Position numbers and translations under genes: made by a program. The notes below the pieces were generated by a model. The model did no database searches and was not told the DNA's origin. It worked only from the letters and a program-made list of their open reading frames with translations. A stretch of 37,745 bases of DNA from Promethearchaeia archaeon (lineage in GTDB: Archaea; Asgardarchaeota; Lokiarchaeia; Sigyniarchaeales; SOKP01): assembly GCA_029856235.1 (NCBI GenBank), contig JAHQWP010000081.1:1-37745 (forward strand). The letters run 5' to 3'. Shown here piece after piece: positions 1 through 7,885 of this stretch. Every line of letters begins with the position of its first letter. Position 1 is the first letter of the stretch.

Positions 1-46
1 TTCCAATATGTATTTAAATATATTTTACTATATAGTATCATAGAAA

Positions 47-289
47 ATGTCAGATATTATCGAAACTAATCCGCAAATTCTGGGAGGAAAGCCTGTCATA
101 AAAGGTACTAGGATTCCTGTTGCCTTAATCTACGAGTTAATTGGATTGAATTATACTATCGCAGAAATTCTAAAGGAATATCCCCATTTAGATTCAAAAA
201 TAATTTTGACACTCCTTAAGATTGGAAAAGATGCCAACGAAAACCTTATGAATGTTGATCTTGACGACATTATCAGTAAAGAGGTTTAA
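47..289 (+). CDS. DUF433 antitoxin-like protein
   Basis: This 80-residue protein matches the DUF433 family throughout. The diagnostic stretch IETNPQILGGKPVIKGTRIPV is near the N-terminus (about residues 5-25), followed by the helical segment ending in LLKIGKDANENL. DUF433 proteins are small helix-turn-helix-type proteins usually encoded directly before a DUF5615 (PIN-like) nuclease and thought to act as its antitoxin. Here the DUF5615 frame begins 3 bases after this stop codon, and the GAGG at 281-284 inside the 3' end can serve as its ribosome-binding site, so the two were a coupled operon. The partner is broken by an in-frame stop, so this antitoxin may now be an orphan. Confidence 0.85.
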   Translation: MSDIIETNPQILGGKPVIKGTRIPVALIYELIGLNYTIAEILKEYPHLDSKIILTLLKIGKDANENLMNVDLDDIISKEV

Positions 290-292
290 TAT

Positions 293-649
293 TTGATTTT
301 TCTTCTCGATGAGAACGTCCCAATTTCTGTTAAGGATTAAATTCATGAATTAGGTTTTGATGTTTTTACCTTACATGATTTCAATATGTTAGGCATAATA
401 AATGGTGAAGTAGCAAAACTGGCTTTAAAAGAAAAAGCTATTATTATCAGCTTAGATTCTGATTTTCTACAGTTAAATAAAAGTCTTCAGAAAAAGAGCT
501 GTATAATATATTTCAAAATACATCCAAGAGATCCAAAAAAAATTAGAGATTTACTCTATAATGGTTTAAAAAAATATGCTTCCAAGTTAAGTACCCCATG
601 TAAGTTAATTATTTCTGAAGAAAACATCATTTTGGACGAGATGCGGTAA
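293..649 (+). pseudogene. DUF5615 PIN-like toxin with in-frame TAA
   Basis: The frame from TTG 293 reads LIFLLDENVPISVKD, then TAA (338-340), then continues without a shift as IHELGFDVFTLHDFNMLG and on to 649. The N-terminal LLDENVP block with its acidic residues, the ELGFDV strand and the later IIISLDSDF block (about residues 62-70) are the conserved PIN-like motifs of DUF5615. Only one codon of an otherwise intact domain is a stop, so this is either a recently inactivated toxin, a base-call error, or a read-through product. An initiation at ATG 386 would lack the first catalytic acidic cluster and should be inactive. It sits immediately behind the DUF433 antitoxin gene. Confidence 0.75.
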
Positions 650-766
650 AGTAAATTAAAATTTTGTAACAACGATTATTTCACGAAAATTTTAAAATCT
701 AAAATTTGAGAGTGTTCCAAACATAAAGATTAATTTAGTTGAATTTCTTATTTTTATTTGAGCAAT

Positions 767-1000
767 ATGACACAAGTTAAATTGGATAAATCTCTGGCTG
801 AAGATTTACTCACGTCTAAAATGCGACTGCTTCAGCAATATATTAATGAGATTTTAGAACGCTGGAGTGAAACTTCTTCTAAAGAATTTCTGGAAAAAGC
901 AAGAAAGGGTGTCCATGAGAATGCCGAAGAAGACGCTATTGAATTACGACAAATACTAGTAGATTACACTAAATTACAAGAAATTCTTAATAAATTATAA
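767..1000 (+). CDS. small helical protein of unknown function
   Basis: A 77-residue protein starting at ATG 767; a TTG three codons earlier (758) is possible but less likely. The sequence opens with the short strand-like MTQVKLDKSL and is otherwise predicted all-helical and highly charged (KMRLLQQYINEILERW, later EEDAIELRQILVDYTKLQEILNKL). I do not recognise the family. Size, composition and position next to a toxin-antitoxin pair would fit an antitoxin without its toxin, but no DNA-binding signature is convincing and no toxin follows; the next gene is on the other strand and unrelated. Confidence 0.6.
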   Translation: MTQVKLDKSLAEDLLTSKMRLLQQYINEILERWSETSSKEFLEKARKGVHENAEEDAIELRQILVDYTKLQEILNKL

Positions 1001-1007
1001 AATATAC

Positions 1008-1032
1008 AGTAAAAAAATTAAAAAAAAAGGAA
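1008..1032 (-). terminator. poly-T terminator of the 1722-1117 gene
   Basis: Read on the minus strand, the region downstream of the stop at 1117 contains runs of nine and seven T separated by two A (forward 1014-1029). T-runs of this kind are the usual archaeal termination signal. No stem-loop is needed or seen. Confidence 0.5.
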
Positions 1033-1116
1033 TTCAAGCCAAATTTCTGTCTTCGTTCCTTATATTAAATAGATATTGGATAATCGTTCCATTTACAACA
1101 TGTACAATTTTTATGT

Positions 1117-1722
1117 TCAGACATGTATATATTCCACCTCTGCGTACATAACTCCTACTGCTCGTGTCGCTTCGTTTAATTTTAAAGCAAAAGAAAGCCA
1201 ATCGTCATTTTCTACATCTGCGGCATCGAAAGTATATTCGTATATAAACATTACTGTTGCTGTCGCGTTAAAACTAATAGCTACCCCATTATCTATGTTC
1301 CAAGTAAAAGTGGCTGTGGTTGTATTATCTGTTTCTGTATGAGCTCCATATATTAGCATTTGTAAAGTCGCGTCTGTTTGTGCACAATTCATAATAAATC
1401 TAAATATTACATCTTCGCTAGTATCTACTACATCGCTATTTGCGAAAAAAGTAGCATACATATATTCATCTATTGCATTAAGGTCAATCCAAATACCTTT
1501 AAGTGTAGCTCCACTATCCAGTGCTGGAAGATATGCAATTGGTTTAATAATGTGTTTTCCTGTATTATTAGATTGCTCGATTACAGTGTTATTGTAGTAA
1601 TAGTTGTTAATTTCCGTAATCCGTGTCGGTTTTTCCATCATAGACACTATGCTTGTCGGGAGTGAAACACCAGCGATTATTAACGCCAAAATCAAAGCGA
1701 CATTCTTTACATTTTCTCTCAT
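1117..1722 (-). CDS. membrane-anchored or secreted beta-rich protein
   Basis: A 201-residue protein with an N-terminal hydrophobic segment (residues about 6-27, VKNVALILALIIAGVSLPTS) acting as a signal peptide or anchor. A short Asn/Tyr-rich linker (NNYYYNNT) follows, then about 140 residues of alternating hydrophobic/polar pattern with Thr-rich strands (TTTATFTWNIDNGVAISFNA), suggesting an extracellular beta-sandwich. Asn-x-Thr sequons are frequent. I do not recognise the family; viral fibre/decoration-like domains look similar but nothing viral is adjacent. A palindrome of the same form as the operators between 4456 and 4559 lies 45 bp upstream of the start, so this gene probably belongs to the same regulon as the radical SAM and condensation genes. 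Confidence 0.7.
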   Translation of the reverse strand: MRENVKNVALILALIIAGVSLPTSIVSMMEKPTRITEINNYYYNNTVIEQSNNTGKHIIKPIAYLPALDSGATLKGIWIDLNAIDEYMYATFFANSDVVDTSEDVIFRFIMNCAQTDATLQMLIYGAHTETDNTTTATFTWNIDNGVAISFNATATVMFIYEYTFDAADVENDDWLSFALKLNEATRAVGVMYAEVEYIHV

Positions 1723-1766
1723 TTCTTATCAACTTATTTTATTAGATGTCTACTCTACTAAGCCAT

Positions 1767-1783
1767 CTTCACGAATCGTGAAT
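1767..1783. promoter_or_regulatory. fifth TTCAC-N5-GTGAA operator-like palindrome
   Basis: The 15-bp core TTCACGAATCGTGAA (1768-1782) has perfect 7-bp arms and the same half-sites and spacing as the four operators at 4456-4559. It is 45-61 bp upstream of the start of the 1722-1117 gene, next to an ATTATAATT element that could be its promoter. It implies control of that gene by the regulator encoded at 3311-4417. Confidence 0.6.
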
Positions 1784-1916
1784 TATAATGCTTAAATTAA
1801 CATTTTAGTCTAGATATTTAAGATAAAGTAATACCATTATATGGCACTATGAGCAGCTCAATACCTCGGTTTTTTCACGAAACCCCTAAATTCTAAGTCT
1901 CAACCAATTTTAAAAT

Positions 1917-3260
1917 TTATTTTCTATAATCCAGATTTGGAAGGTTATTAATGGTATAAGGTAGGGTAGCATCATCCGGTATTGGATTGATATACATCTC
2001 TCTAAATTTTTCATTCTGCATTCTACAAAATGAACTACGATGCTTGTAAGCCTGATGGTGGATCATTTTTTTCCAGATTTTTTTTAAAGGAGCATCTCGA
2101 ATATTACCAAAAGAAATTGGGGTAAAATCGCAAGGACTTACGTCGCCATATGCAGACACATAGTATTGAATATATGCTGCTAAGCATCCAATACCTCCAA
2201 GATATGATTCAATGGAATTTTGCCAAGATTGTGCTGAAAGTGGAGGAATTATTTGATTTTGCCTAATATACTCTGAATATTGTCGAATTTCTTCACGTTG
2301 TTCCATTTTAAGTAATTCACTTGTATCTTTAAGCATGTTCCCTGTGGGAACACCATCAAAAAGCATTACGTTGTGTAAACCCAATTCTTTTGCTAAATTA
2401 TGTATTTCTTTATACATACCTGCTTTTGTTGATGATTGAGTTGCATAAGAAGATAATCCGACAAACATCTCTTTTTCTTTCGCAATTCTAATTCCCTTTA
2501 AGGCAGTATCAAATAGACCAGGCATCCCACGCAATTCATTATGCTCATCTGGATTTGGACTATCTATACTCACATATAAACAGAACAGTCCTGCATCTGC
2601 CAATTTGTTAACATTCTCTTCAGTTAAAAATTGTCCGTTAGTAAATATAACGGGAACAGCCTTTTTTTTATCAACGTACTTAATCAGATCAAAGATATCT
2701 TCTCTAAGTAATGGTTCTCCTCCAGTAAATGCCAATACTGATATACCCAAATTTAGACTATCGTCAATTAGTGTTTTAGCCTCTTCTGTAGTTAATTCTG
2801 GAATATCTGTTCTATAATGTTTCCCAGCACTGCAATGAACGCATTTACATTGACAATCATATGTAACCGCAAAAGTCATCGCTATCGGACGAGCATGACG
2901 CAAGATACGCCCTCTTAAGACGTTCTTCATAGCGCGAAGCATCGCTCTGCTACCTACAGGTGGAGCAAAAGTGTTAGCAACTCTTTTTCCACGCCATCGG
3001 CCTAAATCATAATTTTTATAAAATTTACCTTGAGCAATAAACATCGTGATTAATCGAAATCTGTCTACCAATGGATTTAAAAACCCGCTACCAACAATCG
3101 TTCCATCATCAAGTTTTTTATAACTAACGAGTCTTTTACCAAAAACTTTCCAAATTACTCTTTCTCGAATCATAATAAAATTAACAGCTAATTGATTAAT
3201 TTGAGAACTAGAGTTATAAATTTTATCCTTAATTTTAGTAAGAGTTGCAAATTCAAGCAT
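1917..3260 (-). CDS. radical SAM/SPASM-domain protein
   Basis: A 447-residue radical SAM enzyme. The [4Fe-4S]-binding CxxxCxxC is at C136, C140 and C143 and the SAM-binding GGEP at residues 180-183. The C-terminal third resembles a SPASM region (GCLAAY, SPCDF, FGNIRDAPLKKIW, FCRMQ), with three cysteines visible, fewer than a full two-cluster SPASM domain. Homologues of this architecture modify peptides or act as heme/PQQ-type maturases; the substrate cannot be told from sequence. The first 120 residues form a basic, partly hydrophobic extension (FRLITMFIAQGKFYKNYDLGRWRGKR) that may bind membrane or partner. It starts 50 bp downstream of the tandem winged-helix regulator on the same strand, so the two are probably co-transcribed from the autoregulated promoter. 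Confidence 0.85.
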   Translation of the reverse strand: MLEFATLTKIKDKIYNSSSQINQLAVNFIMIRERVIWKVFGKRLVSYKKLDDGTIVGSGFLNPLVDRFRLITMFIAQGKFYKNYDLGRWRGKRVANTFAPPVGSRAMLRAMKNVLRGRILRHARPIAMTFAVTYDCQCKCVHCSAGKHYRTDIPELTTEEAKTLIDDSLNLGISVLAFTGGEPLLREDIFDLIKYVDKKKAVPVIFTNGQFLTEENVNKLADAGLFCLYVSIDSPNPDEHNELRGMPGLFDTALKGIRIAKEKEMFVGLSSYATQSSTKAGMYKEIHNLAKELGLHNVMLFDGVPTGNMLKDTSELLKMEQREEIRQYSEYIRQNQIIPPLSAQSWQNSIESYLGGIGCLAAYIQYYVSAYGDVSPCDFTPISFGNIRDAPLKKIWKKMIHHQAYKHRSSFCRMQNEKFREMYINPIPDDATLPYTINNLPNLDYRK

Positions 3261-3310
3261 GAAGGTATGGTTGAATCTCCTAATGATTTGATGATTAAAA
3301 TTTTCCTTCT

Positions 3311-4417
3311 CTAATTTGGATTAAATTGATCAAGGGCGTTCTTGAATGATATAGTAAATTTATCCACTAAGGGTTTTGCTTTTAAAAACTCGTTTATACT
3401 TCTTTGGATGGCATTAAACCCATTCAAATTTTCTAATTCTTCCTTCTTTGCTTCTAATTCATCATTAATTTCCTTTAATCGGCTATATTGGTTCGAAATT
3501 GAGTTGAAGCGACGATAATACCTAAGATAACTATAAAAAGCAATTGAAGGTAAGCTATAATATCTTTTTCTTACTCCTTTAATTTTCTGCAATTCAATAT
3601 ATCCTTTTTGAATAAAATAATTCAGCCCTTCAGAAACCAGACCTGCTGATAAACCCGTAAGCGTCCTTAATTTATCTTGCGTTAGCTGTTTTCTTGTTAG
3701 AAAATATGCCATTGGTAATGCGTATCGTGTCTCCTCGATTACAAACAACGGACAATCTAAAATAAATTTAATAATTTCGTTTTCAATAACACTTAGATGC
3801 TTTTTTTTTTCAACTCTATTGGCTCCTTTTGAATTATTCATTACAACATTTGAATTTCTTGTTCTTTTTGAATCAAGATCATCTAGGAAAGAAGCCTTGT
3901 GAAAAGTAAAAAAATCAATTATCTCTTGTACTCTTTCCATCATAATCTTTTTTAAAGATTTCTCCTCTTCATTTTTGTGGTCATATCTTTCAAGAGATTT
4001 TAATTTCATCCTTAAAAACGAGTTATATTTGTCGATCTCCTGTATTCCAAATCCCACAGCAGTAGACATTAACTGATTGAGAAGTCCAGACATTGAATAT
4101 TCGAACGCATTCTTTTTGTGTGCTATTTTTCTTTTTTTTAATACTTGATATTGCCCGTAAAGATTTATGATTTTAGAAATAGTCCCTTTGGAAATACCTG
4201 CTTTAGATTCATCTTTATAATAAATCTGCGATAATGCTCTAATATCATCTTGAGTGAGCCATAATCCTTCTCTTAATAAAAGATAAGCTAGTATATGAGA
4301 TTCCATATCCGTCCTTCTTTTACTTTCTCCAGACTCGACAATGAAATCTATGATTTCTTGCTCATATTTTCGAACTTTTTTGTCGTAGAAAGGAGTGATA
4401 CTTTTTTTTGAGGGCAT
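3311..4417 (-). CDS. tandem winged-helix (GbsR/MarR-like) regulator
   Basis: A 368-residue DNA-binding protein with two MarR/GbsR-type winged-helix domains. The first spans about residues 40-125 (ILAYLLLREGLWLTQDDI, then GISKGTISKIIN as recognition helix). The second spans about 205-295 (ALPMAYFLTRKQLTQDKL, then LSAGLVSEGLNYF and a wing at GVRKRYYSL). A helical dimerisation or linker region separates them and the C-terminus is a charged coiled coil (NDELEAKKEELENLNGF). The duplication in one chain is unusual for the family. The gene is transcribed divergently from the condensation-domain gene. Four palindromes fill the shared promoter region, which implies autoregulation and recognition of more than one palindrome per protein. 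The start is almost leaderless relative to the predicted TATA box. Confidence 0.8.
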   Translation of the reverse strand: MPSKKSITPFYDKKVRKYEQEIIDFIVESGESKRRTDMESHILAYLLLREGLWLTQDDIRALSQIYYKDESKAGISKGTISKIINLYGQYQVLKKRKIAHKKNAFEYSMSGLLNQLMSTAVGFGIQEIDKYNSFLRMKLKSLERYDHKNEEEKSLKKIMMERVQEIIDFFTFHKASFLDDLDSKRTRNSNVVMNNSKGANRVEKKKHLSVIENEIIKFILDCPLFVIEETRYALPMAYFLTRKQLTQDKLRTLTGLSAGLVSEGLNYFIQKGYIELQKIKGVRKRYYSLPSIAFYSYLRYYRRFNSISNQYSRLKEINDELEAKKEELENLNGFNAIQRSINEFLKAKPLVDKFTISFKNALDQFNPN

Positions 4418-4444
4418 TAGTTAATGATATTATTCTTATTCTCA

Positions 4445-4452
4445 TATATAAA
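4445..4452 (-). promoter_or_regulatory. box A (TATA) of the regulator gene
   Basis: On the minus strand this reads TTTATATA, a good archaeal box A about 28-35 nt before the regulator start at 4417. Transcription would begin only a few nucleotides before the ATG. The palindrome pair 4456-4489 begins 3 bp upstream of it, over the BRE position. Confidence 0.6.
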
Positions 4453-4455
4453 TTT

Positions 4456-4489
4456 TTTCACATCATGTGAAATTTCACGATTGGTGAAA
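4456..4489. promoter_or_regulatory. paired 17-bp operators A and B
   Basis: Two abutting palindromes: TTTCACATCATGTGAAA (4456-4472) and TTTCACGATTGGTGAAA (4473-4489). Both fit TTTCAC-N5-GTGAAA. They occupy the BRE side of the regulator promoter and lie just upstream of the box A of the condensation-domain gene. The likely ligand is the tandem winged-helix regulator encoded next to them. Confidence 0.8.
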
Positions 4490-4492
4490 AAC

Positions 4493-4500
4493 TTTAAATA
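4493..4500 (+). promoter_or_regulatory. box A (TATA) of the condensation-domain gene
   Basis: TTTAAATA preceded by the purine-rich GAAAAAC (BRE-like). Transcription should begin about 4523-4527, which falls on the first base pairs of operator C, so a bound repressor would cover the start site. Confidence 0.65.
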
Positions 4501-4525
4501 GTTATTGTGTTTATTATATATTAAC

Positions 4526-4559
4526 TTTCACTGATCATGAAAATTCACAATCTGTGAAA
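4526..4559. promoter_or_regulatory. paired 17-bp operators C and D
   Basis: Two abutting sites, TTTCACTGATCATGAAA (4526-4542) and ATTCACAATCTGTGAAA (4543-4559), each with one deviation from TTTCAC-N5-GTGAAA. The pair repeats the A/B arrangement exactly 70 bp further on and covers the predicted transcription start and leader of the condensation-domain gene. Confidence 0.75.
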
Positions 4560-4582
4560 GAATTGTAAAGAGGTGTTATAAA

Positions 4583-5983
4583 ATGAACCAACTACAAACA
4601 GTCCAGTATAAAAAGTTTGAGAGGAAACTGATACCTCATGAGAGGAGACTCTTTAGAGTTGGGCTCTCTAATATATCCATGATAGCTAGGTTAAAAGGCC
4701 TCATTTCTAAAGAAGAATTGGGAGATGCAATAAAAAAAGTAAGAGAACAACATCCTTTAGTAGGAGTTCGAGTATATCTTGATGAAAATTACGATGCCTG
4801 GTTTACATCTGAAAATGTTCCAGAAAATCCATTAAAGGTCATTCAGCGCAATTCAGAAAAGGATTGGTATCAAGAAATCTTGAATGACTACAAGGACCGA
4901 TTTAAACTCGAAAAAGGACCGCTTGTTCGCTTTTCGTTATTACAGTCCTCTGAGACTTCTGAAATTATCATTACATGCCATCACGTTATCTGCGATGGGA
5001 CTTCTTTAGCGATTCTGGCACGAGATCTGTTGTTATACCTTGGAGATCCCGGTCAAAAAGTAAAACAAATGACAGAACCTCCCCTAGCAACTCCAGACAA
5101 TTTTCCTACAGATGTTACCCCTAGCAAAACGATCTTATTTGCAATTAATAAAATGAACAAAATGTGGCAGAAGAAGAAAGTAATTTTTGACGAGGAAGAT
5201 CTAGACAACATTTTTCGAGCATACTGGGAAAATTTTGACTTTAAAATAATCCCTGTCGAGTTAAACAAAAAACAAACCTCAGATCTTTCTGAACTATGCC
5301 GACGGCATGGCGTGACGATCAATTCTGCTCTAAACATGGCATTTCTTGCTGCACGCTACGAAATTAGAGGTCACTTTAAAGGAGGGAGACAAAACATCTT
5401 GATTCCTGTGAACACTCGAGAACGCTATAAAAAACCTGTCGGTGATCATTTTGGTCTTTATGCGGCAGGATTTCAATTCAAAATGACTTATAATCCTAAA
5501 GTAGATTTTTGGGAGAATGTTAAGCTTTTCACTAGAGAAGTCAGAGAAAAACTTGACATCAATCAAGTATTTAAGATGGTAGCTCTGATGGGTCTCATGG
5601 ATAAATCTCTCACAGACTCTCAATCTTTTAGTTTTTTAGGTAAGTTTGTGCCTTCACACTTCAGCAGATATGAAAAAATTCATTCCTTTTGTAATGATAA
5701 AAAAAATATAGCCAATAAAATGATTCAAAAAAAAATTGCTAAAGTGCCTGGTCTATCAATTACTAATCTTGGATTATTAGATTATCCCTCAAAATATGGT
5801 TCGCTGGAATTAGAGCGTTTTATCTTTGTTACTTCAACTTCACCTATGATGGAGCTTGTAATATCTGCAGTCACGGTCTCAGGAAGACTCACCTTTTCTA
5901 TTAATTATATAGAAGAGACAACAAACACCCCAACTATGCAGAAAATAAAGAATAAGGCTTTAGAATACTTAAAAATCCAATAA
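4583..5983 (+). CDS. condensation-domain acyltransferase
   Basis: A 466-residue stand-alone condensation-domain protein of the NRPS-C/PapA/WES superfamily. The catalytic HHxxxDG is present as HHVICDG at residues 133-139. The N-terminal half keeps the family layout (LIPHERRLFR, ISKEELGDAIKKVREQHPLV), and the C-terminal half carries a long linker followed by LSITNLGLLDYP and FSINYIEE strands typical of the second lobe. Proteins of this type transfer acyl or aminoacyl groups to an alcohol or amine; no carrier protein or adenylation domain is fused, so the donor is unknown. Translation uses GAGGTG eight bases before the ATG. It is divergent from the regulator and radical SAM genes and controlled by the operators A-D; it may act in the same pathway as the radical SAM enzyme. 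Confidence 0.8.
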   Translation: MNQLQTVQYKKFERKLIPHERRLFRVGLSNISMIARLKGLISKEELGDAIKKVREQHPLVGVRVYLDENYDAWFTSENVPENPLKVIQRNSEKDWYQEILNDYKDRFKLEKGPLVRFSLLQSSETSEIIITCHHVICDGTSLAILARDLLLYLGDPGQKVKQMTEPPLATPDNFPTDVTPSKTILFAINKMNKMWQKKKVIFDEEDLDNIFRAYWENFDFKIIPVELNKKQTSDLSELCRRHGVTINSALNMAFLAARYEIRGHFKGGRQNILIPVNTRERYKKPVGDHFGLYAAGFQFKMTYNPKVDFWENVKLFTREVREKLDINQVFKMVALMGLMDKSLTDSQSFSFLGKFVPSHFSRYEKIHSFCNDKKNIANKMIQKKIAKVPGLSITNLGLLDYPSKYGSLELERFIFVTSTSPMMELVISAVTVSGRLTFSINYIEETTNTPTMQKIKNKALEYLKIQ

Positions 5984-5995
5984 ATATAAAATATC

Positions 5996-6007
5996 TATTT
6001 TTTTTTT
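5996..6007 (+). terminator. poly-T terminator after the acyltransferase
   Basis: A run of ten T (5998-6007) begins 15 bp after the stop codon. This matches the usual archaeal termination signal. Confidence 0.55.
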
Positions 6008-6030
6008 ACCTTTTAGAATACAAACTAATC

Positions 6031-6050
6031 AAATGGAATAGGTTCCATTT
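6031..6050. promoter_or_regulatory. inverted repeat upstream of the M28-like gene
   Basis: Arms AAATGGAA and TTCCATTT, perfect over 8 bp, flank a TAGG spacer. The element lies 100 bp upstream of the start at 6152 and after the poly-T of the previous gene, so an operator or upstream activating site is more likely than a terminator. No second copy was found in the window. Confidence 0.4.
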
Positions 6051-6151
6051 TCACAAAAGAACATTTATTTTCAAATTATTTTTCTTAAAATCTTTCCATA
6101 GCATTCTTGAAATTAATTTTAATTAAATAAAAAGAAAATAATATTTTAATT

Positions 6152-7717
6152 ATGAATGAAACTCAAGTAATTTCTGAGGAAGTTACAGAATTCCGCCTAT
6201 CTAAAAAGAAAATTCTTTTTAACTTAATTAGGCTAATCCCAAAAATGAAAAAGATTAGGAAAAACGCTGAACAAATTCTACTTGAAGCTGAACCACCGAA
6301 ATTGAAAGTTAAGGCACCAGCCTCAGAGTTAATTCAGGAAGATTTAATGGAGGTTTGTAAAGTTCCACATCGAAGAATTGGGACAAAACAAGCTCATGAG
6401 ATTGAGGATTATTTGGTAAATAAATGTAATGAATTAGGATTGGAATCTGTGAAAAAAGAACCTGTTGAAGTTATAAATTGGAGTGCGAAGAATTGGAAAT
6501 TAATAATATCAGCAGGAGGAGATAAGATGGAGGTACCATGCTTTTACGTGCTTAATACAGGATTTACAGCAGAAAAAGGCATAACAGCTCCATTGGTTTA
6601 CGTTGGTACGGGACAAGAAAAAGATTTTAAGAAGATAGATGTTAGCGATAAGATTGTTGTTGCAGATATTGAATTTCCAACATTGCCTTTAGGAACATTA
6701 CTTAAGTTAACAAAACTCTTTTATGTTTCTGATCCGTCTAAGGTGATTGATAAAACTACTGAAATCATCTTAACATTTGTATTAACTAACTTTCCTCCGC
6801 AAGCTTTAGGCGGAAAAAGAAGAGAAGATTCTGTATACTGGCGTGCATTTGATAGAGGTGCATTAGGATTAGTATTAATTTTAAGAGATTATCCTTCCAA
6901 TATAAATAGTCACTGGGGTCCTTATGATGGTGTTATGAAACCAATTCCTTCGGTATATGTTGGTAAATATGATGGAATGAAAGTTCGAGAGGTAGTACAG
7001 GAAGGAAATGCTCAAGGCACTATCATACTTGAAGGCAGTAAAGAACCAAGCATCGCGCATAATATTTGGGGCATTTTACCCGGAAATTCTGAGGAAATGA
7101 TAATGATTTCAAGTCATCACGATTCAGCATTTAAAGGAGCCTCTGAGGATGGTACAGGAGTAGCGATGGTCTTAGCTCAACTAAGAGCATGGGCACAAGT
7201 TCCAAAAGAACAACGTCCGAGAAGCTTACTTTTTTGCTTATCGGCAGGGCATCTATATGGGGGTATTGGTGCTGAAACTTTTGCCCGTAAATATAAGGAT
7301 ACCTTATTAAAAAACGTACTTGTAGATTTAAACTTAGAACATATGTGTGCTAAAGAAGTTGTAGAAGATCCGAATACTCATGACTTTAAAATTACAAATA
7401 ATTTATCATTAGGAGCAACTTTTATCTCACGAAATGAAAATTTAGTAGCTCCTGTTATTAAAGTCTGTAGGGATTATAATATTGAAAATATGATCTTAAT
7501 TCCAGATAACTTTTTCGCAACACCTCCAATCGGAGAAGCAGGGCATTTTGCATCTCAATCTGATTTACAAGTTATTCATTGGATTAGATCACCTTACTAT
7601 TTACTGACAGCAGAAGACACACTCGATAAAATTGATACAGAAAAGCTCCATTCTACCGCTCAATGTATATCTGATTTAATTGTTTCATTGATGAATATAC
7701 CCAGAGAAGATTATTAG
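6152..7717 (+). CDS. M28-family peptidase-like protein, altered active site
   Basis: A 521-residue protein whose C-terminal half has the M28 (aminopeptidase/PSMA) fold. The motif SSHHDS gives H322 and D324, and ASEDGTG gives the bridging D333. The middle region (about 142-290) resembles the inserted PA domain of this family (APLVYVG...DKIVVADI). Two key positions differ from classical M28 enzymes: the catalytic Glu-Glu pair is replaced by SAGHLYG (G366-H367), and the C-terminal metal His, normally in a YYHT-x-x-D context, is Leu484 (YYLLTAEDT). The metal-ligand Asp after it is Glu396 (NLEHMC). I recall a GH-type M28 subfamily, so this may be a consistent variant rather than decay. No signal peptide; a basic amphipathic N-terminus (KKKILFNLIRLIPKMKKIRK) suggests peripheral membrane contact. 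Confidence 0.75.
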   Translation: MNETQVISEEVTEFRLSKKKILFNLIRLIPKMKKIRKNAEQILLEAEPPKLKVKAPASELIQEDLMEVCKVPHRRIGTKQAHEIEDYLVNKCNELGLESVKKEPVEVINWSAKNWKLIISAGGDKMEVPCFYVLNTGFTAEKGITAPLVYVGTGQEKDFKKIDVSDKIVVADIEFPTLPLGTLLKLTKLFYVSDPSKVIDKTTEIILTFVLTNFPPQALGGKRREDSVYWRAFDRGALGLVLILRDYPSNINSHWGPYDGVMKPIPSVYVGKYDGMKVREVVQEGNAQGTIILEGSKEPSIAHNIWGILPGNSEEMIMISSHHDSAFKGASEDGTGVAMVLAQLRAWAQVPKEQRPRSLLFCLSAGHLYGGIGAETFARKYKDTLLKNVLVDLNLEHMCAKEVVEDPNTHDFKITNNLSLGATFISRNENLVAPVIKVCRDYNIENMILIPDNFFATPPIGEAGHFASQSDLQVIHWIRSPYYLLTAEDTLDKIDTEKLHSTAQCISDLIVSLMNIPREDY

Positions 7718-7885
7718 AGGATTTATAAAGATTTAGGATCTAATTACCGTTGAAGTTCTTTAGAATTGCATTCTTTTTTATTTGAAGGAATAAGAACTAT
7801 CTAATGAGACAATGAACTAGATAAGTGATTAAGTTATACATTTAGATTAAACATTATTTTTTTATCATTTAATTTTAATATTCGG

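Noticed and set aside
5053-5623. Minus-strand ORFs of 94 and 97 residues inside the condensation-domain gene
   Set aside because: They are antisense shadows of a conserved coding frame, without promoters or family similarity.
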